Shown one piece after another: positions 8,173-14,934 of a stretch of 27,542 nucleotides of DNA (the first letter of the stretch is position 1; each line of letters starts with the position of its first letter). The notes beneath the pieces are model-generated. The model searched no databases, had not been told where the DNA came from, and was given only the letters and a program-made list of their open reading frames with translations. The position numbers were made by a program, and so were the translations under genes. Source of the stretch: a virus; the IMG/VR virus record IMGVR_UViG_3300008107_000303, positions 1 through 27,542 of that record, one strand, 5' to 3'.

Positions 8173-8206
8173 GGGAGGGAGTCACATCTCTCCCCTTTCT
8201 TTTTAT
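8173..8206 (+). terminator. Rho-independent terminator after MCP
   Basis: A 9-bp stem pairs GGGGAGGGA (8173-8181) with TCTCTCCCC (8188-8196), including one G-U pair. It has a 6-base loop and is followed by a T-rich run (TTTCTTTTT). It is the strongest hairpin in the window and would make the capsid gene the end of an abundant transcript. Confidence 0.85.
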
Positions 8207-8207
8207 T

Positions 8208-8219
8208 TTAATTCAAATT
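8208..8219 (+). promoter_or_regulatory. 12-base leader element shared with 5637-5648
   Basis: TTTAATTCAAAT is identical to the element before the scaffold gene and lies just downstream of the terminator T-run, 10 bases before the ATG at 8230. No TAnnTTTG box is seen here, so the 244-aa gene may rely on terminator read-through. Confidence 0.3.
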
Positions 8220-8229
8220 ATATCAAATC

Positions 8230-8964
8230 ATGAAAACAATCAAATTCCTGCTTAAAAGCAGAAAAACACCTGTATCATTTCTCCTTCAATCGAAGGATAG
8301 ACCATCAAGCAGACTTCTTCACTTTGATGAAACAAAAAAGAAGAACCGAAGCTTAAGGTATGCAATAAATCAAGAGTCACCATTTGTTGACGAACAAGAC
8401 AATGAGGTAATAACTGAGCCAATCATATTTAGAGATGGCGAGTTAGATGTTCCTGAGTCTAATCCTGTTTTGCTGAACTTCTTGAGAATTCATCCTGGAT
8501 ACGATAGAGACTTTTATGAATTCGATCCAGTAAAAGAAGCAGAAGAACGAATCAATATAGAGAATTTAATATTGGACGCTCAGATAGCAGCTCGTGAACT
8601 GTCTATCGAGAAGATGGCATCTATTATCCGTATGTTTACAAGCAAGAACGTAGACAAGATGGACGCTAAGGAAATCAAGTGGGAATGTATGCAGATCGCT
8701 AAATCATACCCTGAAGACTTCTTGGAAGCCATCGACGATCCAGACCTTGAACTTGATGATATTGCAACACGAGCAATTCGTGATGGATTTGTGTCAGTTA
8801 GAAATGGAGGTAGAGACATACACTACAACCTAAAAGACAACAAGAAAAGACTTATGTCTGTTCCTTTGAATGAAAAAACTGAGTCAGCATTTGCTGCATG
8901 GCTTCAGTCAGATGACGGACTTGAGTTCTTCAAGTATCTCCGAAATCAATACGACGGAGAGTGA
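8230..8964 (+). CDS. Conserved-looking head-region protein (244 aa), unknown
   Basis: Starts MKTIKFLLKSRKTPVSF with a basic N-terminus. It continues with SPFVDEQDNEVITEPIIFRDGEL (around residues 55-75), a LRIHPGYDRDFYEFDP segment near residue 95, and a long acidic helical C-terminal half (SIEKMASIIRMF, AKEIKWECMQIAKSYPEDF). The alternation of a short beta-rich N-terminal part and a helical C-terminal part looks like a real globular domain. I do not recognise a named family. Lying between the capsid gene and the ring proteins, it is likely a head-completion or capsid-auxiliary protein, but that is positional inference. Terminators bracket it on both sides. Confidence 0.75.
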   Translation: MKTIKFLLKSRKTPVSFLLQSKDRPSSRLLHFDETKKKNRSLRYAINQESPFVDEQDNEVITEPIIFRDGELDVPESNPVLLNFLRIHPGYDRDFYEFDPVKEAEERINIENLILDAQIAARELSIEKMASIIRMFTSKNVDKMDAKEIKWECMQIAKSYPEDFLEAIDDPDLELDDIATRAIRDGFVSVRNGGRDIHYNLKDNKKRLMSVPLNEKTESAFAAWLQSDDGLEFFKYLRNQYDGE

Positions 8965-8973
8965 TAAAATAAG

Positions 8974-8997
8974 GCCGATAGAGATATCGGCTTTTTT
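8974..8997 (+). terminator. Rho-independent terminator after 244-aa gene
   Basis: A perfect 7-bp stem, GCCGATA (8974-8980) with TATCGGC (8985-8991), has a GAGA tetraloop followed by six T. The T-run runs straight into the promoter-like box at 9000-9007. Confidence 0.85.
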
Positions 8998-8999
8998 AT

Positions 9000-9007
9000 T
9001 ATCTTTG
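9000..9007 (+). promoter_or_regulatory. Bacteroidota-type -7 promoter box before 104-aa gene
   Basis: TATCTTTG followed by CAT matches TAnnTTTG. It lies 32 bases before the ATG at 9040, giving a short leader, and abuts the preceding terminator. The flanking TTTTTTAT...GCAT closely matches the second cassette at 9399-9417. Confidence 0.6.
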
Positions 9008-9039
9008 CATCTATTATTAACCCACTTATTTTTTTACAG

Positions 9040-9354
9040 ATGGAGAAGTTCTTAAAACTAACAGCAGGATCTAACGTTACTCTACTTAACGCGTCTAGTA
9101 TTCAGTTTGTTGCAACTACATTAGCAAACCCTACATTGGTAGATGTATTGTATGCTGCTGGTGGTGCTACAGCTGGAACAGATATCGTTCGTATTACGTC
9201 TTCTGCTACTGCTACTTCTGCAGCGCAAGTAGCATTTAGAGATGCTATCTATGCTGCTATTGAGGAGGCAAATAAGTCTGCTAGTAATCCAGATTCATTT
9301 GTTGTTCCTGCATTGCCTACTGGCACTACAATTGCAAGTGTTGCATTGAACTAA
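9040..9354 (+). CDS. Small virion-type protein (104 aa), unknown
   Basis: MEKFLKLTAGSNVTLLNAS begins a small Ala/Thr/Ser-rich protein with alternating hydrophobic and polar segments (IQFVATT, VDVLYAAGG, DIVRITSSATATS). A helix follows (VAFRDAIYAAIEEANKSA), then a final strand-like part. It lacks charged clusters and cysteine. Small proteins with this start and a similar strand-helix pattern occur near the capsid gene in Bacteroidota phages, so a capsid decoration or auxiliary protein is possible; I cannot prove it. It has its own promoter-like box upstream and a terminator downstream, so it appears to be an independently expressed single-gene unit, often a sign of a high-copy product. Confidence 0.72.
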   Translation: MEKFLKLTAGSNVTLLNASSIQFVATTLANPTLVDVLYAAGGATAGTDIVRITSSATATSAAQVAFRDAIYAAIEEANKSASNPDSFVVPALPTGTTIASVALN

Positions 9355-9370
9355 CATTACGTACTAATGT
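9354..9370 (+). other. Small AT-rich hairpin just after the 104-aa gene
   Basis: ACATTA (9354-9359) pairs with TAATGT (9365-9370) around a 5-base loop. It starts on the last base of the stop codon and directly precedes the terminator hairpin. It could protect the transcript 3' end, or be incidental. Confidence 0.3.
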
Positions 9371-9373
9371 ATT

Positions 9374-9404
9374 AAAAGGGCATTCATATCGAGTGCCCTT
9401 TTTT
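9374..9404 (+). terminator. Rho-independent terminator after 104-aa gene
   Basis: AAAAGGGCA (9374-9382) pairs with TGCCCTTTT (9394-9402), extendable inward by TTC/GAG with one G-U. The T-run continues to 9404, two bases before the next promoter-like box. Confidence 0.85.
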
Positions 9405-9406
9405 AC

Positions 9407-9414
9407 TATCTTTG
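9407..9414 (+). promoter_or_regulatory. -7 promoter box placed 4 bases before an ATG (possibly leaderless)
   Basis: TATCTTTG is followed by CATT and then the ATG at 9419. If transcription starts the usual few bases after the box, the mRNA begins at or next to the start codon. The upstream side is the T-run of the preceding terminator. Confidence 0.6.
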
Positions 9415-9418
9415 CATT

Positions 9419-10162
9419 ATGATTAACATCATCCGAAATACAGTACTGTCAATTCTCAGTAAGGAAAACAGAGGATATATCACGCCAGAGGAATTCAATC
9501 TGTTTTCAAGACAAGCACAGCTGGACATATTTACTAAGTACATGTACGACTACAGCCTAGCTTTGGCAAAGCAAAGTGCGCGTATGTATGGAACAGATTA
9601 CGCTGATGTTCCAGAGTTATTGCACGAAATAGTTGATAGGTTCTTAGTAGAGAATGCGCTTCAATACGACAACATTCAGAATAAATTTTATATGCCTGGA
9701 GATGACCCAAGTCAACCTTCAGAACAAAAGGCATATAAGATAATACGATTGACGTATGACGATATTACAGATATCGAAAAAGAAAGTTCAGCAAAGATAC
9801 GATACAGACTGAATTCAAATAAGATATCTCCAACAGAAGAATGGCCTGTATATGTCCTTGATGAAAATGGATCATCTGGTGATGCCGGAATTCAGGTATA
9901 TCCAACGACAATAACGACAAACGTTACTATAACATACATAAGGTATCCAAAAGATCCAAAGTGGACATGGCAGTTGCTGTCAAGTGGAGAGGCTCTTTTT
10001 GATCAATCTCAAAGTGATTTTCAAGATTTTGAGCTACCGTTACTTGAGTTGCCTAGGCTCGTTGTGCTGATCTGCAAGTATGCAGGTGTGTCTATAAGGG
10101 AGGCTGAAGTAGTGCAAGTGATGCAGAATGACGAAGCAATGGATGCTCAACAAAAGGCATAA
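9419..10162 (+). CDS. Tail ring / head-tail adaptor protein (247 aa)
   Basis: The N-terminal pattern GYITPEEFNLFSRQAQLDIF (from residue 19) and a late Tyr/Pro/Trp segment (TYIRYPKDPKWTWQ) resemble the conserved small tail proteins next to the connector in crAss-like and other Bacteroidota phages. There they form rings between portal and muzzle. The C-terminus is helical (LVVLICKYAGVSIREAEV). The gene stands first in a run of three tightly spaced genes ending with the muzzle, and is preceded by a terminator and a promoter box whose 4-base spacing implies a leaderless message. The role is inferred from order and remembered family pattern; the precise ring cannot be assigned. Confidence 0.7.
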   Translation: MINIIRNTVLSILSKENRGYITPEEFNLFSRQAQLDIFTKYMYDYSLALAKQSARMYGTDYADVPELLHEIVDRFLVENALQYDNIQNKFYMPGDDPSQPSEQKAYKIIRLTYDDITDIEKESSAKIRYRLNSNKISPTEEWPVYVLDENGSSGDAGIQVYPTTITTNVTITYIRYPKDPKWTWQLLSSGEALFDQSQSDFQDFELPLLELPRLVVLICKYAGVSIREAEVVQVMQNDEAMDAQQKA

Positions 10163-10165
10163 TAA

Positions 10166-11044
10166 ATGACAGAACAAACGTATTATAGTAATCCGGATAA
10201 CTGGGGATCGTATCAAGACACATCGCTTTCTGAGCTTGTGACAAACTTCATGCTTATACACACTGGCAACGACACGCTTGTTGGTAAGACTACGAGGGGC
10301 AAGGTTTTGTTCTACGCAAAGCAGGCTATACAGACATACAACTATGACGCGGCAAGGGAGCCTCGTGTGTTTGAGTACATCGTTCAAGATGACTTAAAGA
10401 TGATACTTCCTCATGACTACATAAACTACATTCGTATCTCTCTTGAGATTGAAGGAAGACTGTTTACCATGCATGAGAACTTGCAGGCTATATCTGCTAT
10501 AGCATACGATCAGGACGTTAATGGCAACCTTCAATTCGACATAAATGGTAATGTGCTTACGACTACATCCCAGCTTGATACCAGTCGTCTTAACCAGTCT
10601 ATATACTACGGGCCTGGTATCTATGACGGTTGTGCCGGTTGGTGTGTTGATGGTGTATGGGTATTCGGATATGCCCGTGGTGGTTATTATGGACTTGATA
10701 CGGACAGAGCGCGTTCTACCCCATCGTTCAGGATCAACAAAAGGGCAGGAATAATTGATTTCGATTCCAATATTTCTGGTCAAAGAGTTGTACTGGAGTA
10801 CATTTCTGACGGACTATATGCAGGAGACTCCGAGACGTATGTGCATAAGATGGCTGAGAAGTGGATATATGCATACATAAAGTGGTGTCTTCTTGAGAAC
10901 AAATCAGGTGTTCAAGAGTACCTTGTTAAAAGAGCTAAGAATGAGCAGTCTTCACTTCTAAGAAACTTGAAGATATCTCTTAGTAATTTAGCCGCAGGAA
11001 GACTGTTGATGGTAATGCGAGGTAAGGACAAAACAATTAAGTAA
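10166..11044 (+). CDS. Tail ring / connector protein (292 aa)
   Basis: MTEQTYYSNPDNWGSY begins a protein with features typical of Bacteroidota phage connector or ring proteins. These are VLFYAKQAIQTYNYD (helical, residues about 45-60), ILPHDYINYIRISLEI, a FDINGN segment, a Gly/Tyr-rich loop (YYGPGIYDG, GYARGGYYG), an FRINKRAGIIDFDSNISG hairpin, then VVLEYISDGLY and a helical C-terminal part. Cys-x3-Cys at CAGWC is unusual for the family and could be structural. It starts three bases after the previous stop and overlaps the muzzle gene by one base, so co-translation is likely. The general role is fairly safe, the exact position in the tail is not. Confidence 0.72.
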   Translation: MTEQTYYSNPDNWGSYQDTSLSELVTNFMLIHTGNDTLVGKTTRGKVLFYAKQAIQTYNYDAAREPRVFEYIVQDDLKMILPHDYINYIRISLEIEGRLFTMHENLQAISAIAYDQDVNGNLQFDINGNVLTTTSQLDTSRLNQSIYYGPGIYDGCAGWCVDGVWVFGYARGGYYGLDTDRARSTPSFRINKRAGIIDFDSNISGQRVVLEYISDGLYAGDSETYVHKMAEKWIYAYIKWCLLENKSGVQEYLVKRAKNEQSSLLRNLKISLSNLAAGRLLMVMRGKDKTIK

Positions 11045-14000
11045 TGGCTGACCTAAAGAATACATTTATACAAGGCGTTATGAACAAAGACCTTGACGAG
11101 CGCTTAGTGCCTCAAGGTCAATACAGAGACGCATTAAACATTACAGTAGAAACATCAGAAGGGTCTAACGTTGGAGCGGCACAGAACTCGTTAGGCAATA
11201 CTTCTGTTCCTAACAACCTAGACACAAAGACAGGGTATCCAAACGACAACTCAAGGTGTATAGGTGCTGTTGTTTACGAGGCGGCTAACAAGATATACTT
11301 CTTTATATCTTCAGACTCATACGATGGCATATACGAGTATGACGCTAATGAGGAGGAGATGCGAAGAGTTCTTCAGTGTACAAAGAACCCAACGTCAACG
11401 CTTAACTTTAGAAAAGAGTACGCCATAACTGGTGTCAATCATATCGTTGGTGCTGACGGTAATACGTTCTTGTATTGGACAGATGACTACAATCCTCCAA
11501 GAAGGGTGAACATATCAAGGGTTATATCCGATCCTGATGGTATTGGTGGTTACTCTATAGACGACCCAAGGATAGAGTACGATATAGATGTTATACTTGA
11601 GCCGCCAATGTATTCTCCTCACATTGAGTTGAGTGTAGACGAGACTGATCCAGAGGCAAACAACATGAAGGAGAAGTTCTTGTTCTTTGCTTACAGATAT
11701 CAGTATGTTGACAATCAGTATAGCTCACTATCTCCATTCTCTGCAGTAGCATTTGCTCCGGAAGACTACGAGTATGACTATGGCGTGGGCAACAACAAGT
11801 CGATGACCAATGCGTACAACCAAGTAAAGATATCTTTTGAGACTGGCAATGAGTTCGTAAAGGCTGTGCAGTTGGTTGTTCGTGACACACGAAATCTAAA
11901 TGTAGGTATCATTGATACTTATACGAAGGATGAACTGACAAGTTATAGTCAGTTAGGTGACTCTGCTACTTTGACGTTTAAGAACAACAAGATACTGGCA
12001 GCTCTACCTACAGACCAAGTGACACGACTGTTTGACAATGTGCCACTACTTGCTAAGGCGCAAGACGTTATTGGCAATAGGCTAGCTTATGGTAACTACT
12101 TGCAGTTTAGAGACATAGTTGATTGTACGGGTGATGAGATAAAGATAGACTATACATTGAATGTAAAGACATCTGACACAGCTACTCCTTCAACTCCAAA
12201 GCCAACATGGCATTCAGACCGTGACTATGAGTTTGCGCTACTGTATACAGACGGATATGGACGTATGACCACAGCGCTTACGTGTGATACTAATTCAGTG
12301 TACGTTCGCCCTGAGTTAAGTACTACAGCCAATCAGATCGTCATGACGATAAACAGTAAGCCTCCGTGTTGGGCTACTCACTATCGTATTGCTGTTAAGG
12401 AGAGCAAGACGAAGGTGTACAATATATTTCCAGTTCTTTATTATGTATCAGGTTCTTACCGATACTTTCTAATAAATCAATCTGACGTTAATAAGCTAAA
12501 GGTTGGCGAGTATGTTATATTTAAGTCTGACAATGATGGATCAACTCAGACAAACAAAAAATATAAAGTACTTGAGGTAGAGACAAAGACAGCAGGATTT
12601 ATATCCGGAGGTATATCTGAACTTGGTGGAGTATATTTTAAGATAAAGGTTGATTTTTCAAATGAGTTTCCAGCAAATGCTGTAACAAATTATGTGTATG
12701 AATCGAATGGTATAGGACCAAATGCAAATTCAAACGCACCATTGTACCCCAATCCTGTAACTAGTAGATTTTCTACAGTAGAACAACCAATACATTATGG
12801 ACAAGGAGACCCAAATGGAATTAGCACTCATTCATATGTACCAAACTTTGGCTTTACGGACACTAGATTTACTATTGAAATATTAAGTAATACAACATTT
12901 CAATACACGAGTCAAATAGATGCATCATCTGGATGGACACAAGGTACTATTATACAAGGAACTGAAACACAATTATTAAGAAGTGGGTTCCATATTGCTA
13001 GCATAGTATTTAATAGTAATAATTATGTTGTTGGTGATAGGTGGAAGGTAAATGCAAGAGGATTAAACCATTTTAATGGTAATTATTTTGGAGGAGTTGG
13101 TCTTCCAAATGGTCAATATGGAGAAGGTGATTATGGTGGAGGTGTAATAGTTAATAATGGATTTACATCACCAATACTTCCAGGATCAGTTGTTAGGATG
13201 CAGATGATACAAGATTTAGAAGGATCTCCATATACATCAGAGCAGATATTCCCTCAATCTCAGTCTTATTATCAAAATATAGAAGAGTGGTTTGTTGAGT
13301 CTGGAGCATACACATTGTTTCAACAATATAATAAAGAAGGTGAGCCAATTTTAAATTCTCAAGGTGTTACATTTAGAAGGGGATTATCAGTTGATTCAAA
13401 CTCATTTGCACAGTTTTCTTGGGAATCAATAACACAAGGATCTGGCACAGATCCTATGTATATGATAGTTCAAGGATATGGTTATGGAGAAGGTGAAATA
13501 AATGAGGTTAAATTCAAACTTTCAATTTCTCAACTTGATGCCACTGTAATTTGCGAAACATCTCCAAAAGACAAGGACGCAGAAATATACCACGAACTAT
13601 CACAGACATATCCTATAGAAAACGGATGGCATGCTGTGAATTGGCCGTTCACTGCATCTGAAGCAGTAGTTACAGGTCCGTTTGCTGGTAAGACAAGACT
13701 AAAGCTTACAGACAAGTCGAGACCTCACTACTTTACTGTCGGTGACTCTGTAGAGGTAGATGGAACTGATTACGATGTACTTGCGACAAGAGACAGATAT
13801 CAGATAACAATAGACAAGAACTGGACTGGTGCTGTCACTCCTGGAGGAGTCAAGCTGACAGGATCGGATAACCAAGACCAAACAAATGCATTTGTTCCAG
13901 CTATTATCGAGATAAATAACCCTGACAACTATAACTGTGACTACAATGCATGGACTTGGGGTAATGGTCTTGAGTCTGATAGGATATATGACGACTTCAA

Positions 14001-14934
14001 TGATACTACATTGGAGTTCTCTCCAAGAGCTACTACTGTAATAGAGAACTATAAGCAGATACGCAATGATGCATCAATTTGCTATAGTGGCATCTATAAT
14101 GAGAATACTCAGTATAACAGACTGAATGAATTTAATCTTAGTCTATCTAACTTCAAGTATCTAGACAGAGAGTTTGGAAGTATTCAGAAGCTACATGCGA
14201 GAGACTCTGATCTAATAGCATTCCAAGAGAACAAAGTGTCAACAGTGCAGTATGAGAAGAATGTGTTGTATGATGCTGTTGGTGGAGGTCAGGTTGTGTC
14301 TATACCGGAGGTGCTTGGCGGTCAGATACCATTCACTGGTGAGTATGGGATAAGTAAGAACCCAGAGTCATTCGCTCAATGGGGAAATCAGATATTCTTT
14401 ACTGACGCAAGAAGAGGTGTTGTTCTTGGTGTTACGACTACTGAGATAGGATCAAGGGATCAGCTTTTTGAGATAAGCTCTTTTGGTATGCGAGACTACT
14501 TTAGAGACTTGATGGTAGATAATCCTATAACTCAAAAGCTTGGCGCATACGATCCTCACAATCATAATTATGTGTTAGCAAACACAACACAGAGAGCTAT
14601 ACCTTGTACATTGTCTATAAGCAGGACTGAATTAAAGGTTCCGAAGAATGGCCCTGTTGGCTACTTCTTATTTAGAATAACAACAGATGCTGCTTGGACT
14701 ATAACACTTATAAATGCAGGGTTTGGTACTAACTGGTTGTCAGATGTTCCAACATCGGGTATAGGGTCTCAAGATATATATGGCTCTGTAGCTGCTAACT
14801 TAACAGCAAGCAACAGATCTGTAGACGTTAGGATCACATATTGTGATGGGCTAATAAAAACATTTACATTAAGACAAGCTAAGGGTAAGTCTGGTACATT
14901 AGTTTCTGTCGTATTAAATAGTAAAGCACAATAA
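11044..14934 (+). CDS. Muzzle / P22 gp10-like stabilization protein with C-terminal BACON-like domain
   Basis: At 1296 residues this is the main tail-stub protein. The N-terminal signature NKDLDERL-x-P-x-GQYRDALN (14-32) is the hallmark of stabilization or muzzle proteins in crAss-like phages, and FAQWGNQIFFTDARRG (1110-1125) with a following SSFGMRDYF marks the conserved beta-propeller-like end. From about L1190 to Q1278 the pattern changes to LSISRTELKVPKNG...ITTDAAWTI...WLSDVPTSGIGS...AANLTASNRSVDVRI...LRQ. That is a BACON-type Ig-like fold, linked to carbohydrate or mucin binding in Bacteroidota. Residues about 530-835 use clearly different codons (T- and A-ending) from both flanks, suggesting a recombined variable module. 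It overlaps neighbours by one base on both sides. The core call is strong; the BACON call is by pattern. Confidence 0.82.
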   Translation: MADLKNTFIQGVMNKDLDERLVPQGQYRDALNITVETSEGSNVGAAQNSLGNTSVPNNLDTKTGYPNDNSRCIGAVVYEAANKIYFFISSDSYDGIYEYDANEEEMRRVLQCTKNPTSTLNFRKEYAITGVNHIVGADGNTFLYWTDDYNPPRRVNISRVISDPDGIGGYSIDDPRIEYDIDVILEPPMYSPHIELSVDETDPEANNMKEKFLFFAYRYQYVDNQYSSLSPFSAVAFAPEDYEYDYGVGNNKSMTNAYNQVKISFETGNEFVKAVQLVVRDTRNLNVGIIDTYTKDELTSYSQLGDSATLTFKNNKILAALPTDQVTRLFDNVPLLAKAQDVIGNRLAYGNYLQFRDIVDCTGDEIKIDYTLNVKTSDTATPSTPKPTWHSDRDYEFALLYTDGYGRMTTALTCDTNSVYVRPELSTTANQIVMTINSKPPCWATHYRIAVKESKTKVYNIFPVLYYVSGSYRYFLINQSDVNKLKVGEYVIFKSDNDGSTQTNKKYKVLEVETKTAGFISGGISELGGVYFKIKVDFSNEFPANAVTNYVYESNGIGPNANSNAPLYPNPVTSRFSTVEQPIHYGQGDPNGISTHSYVPNFGFTDTRFTIEILSNTTFQYTSQIDASSGWTQGTIIQGTETQLLRSGFHIASIVFNSNNYVVGDRWKVNARGLNHFNGNYFGGVGLPNGQYGEGDYGGGVIVNNGFTSPILPGSVVRMQMIQDLEGSPYTSEQIFPQSQSYYQNIEEWFVESGAYTLFQQYNKEGEPILNSQGVTFRRGLSVDSNSFAQFSWESITQGSGTDPMYMIVQGYGYGEGEINEVKFKLSISQLDATVICETSPKDKDAEIYHELSQTYPIENGWHAVNWPFTASEAVVTGPFAGKTRLKLTDKSRPHYFTVGDSVEVDGTDYDVLATRDRYQITIDKNWTGAVTPGGVKLTGSDNQDQTNAFVPAIIEINNPDNYNCDYNAWTWGNGLESDRIYDDFNDTTLEFSPRATTVIENYKQIRNDASICYSGIYNENTQYNRLNEFNLSLSNFKYLDREFGSIQKLHARDSDLIAFQENKVSTVQYEKNVLYDAVGGGQVVSIPEVLGGQIPFTGEYGISKNPESFAQWGNQIFFTDARRGVVLGVTTTEIGSRDQLFEISSFGMRDYFRDLMVDNPITQKLGAYDPHNHNYVLANTTQRAIPCTLSISRTELKVPKNGPVGYFLFRITTDAAWTITLINAGFGTNWLSDVPTSGIGSQDIYGSVAANLTASNRSVDVRITYCDGLIKTFTLRQAKGKSGTLVSVVLNSKAQ

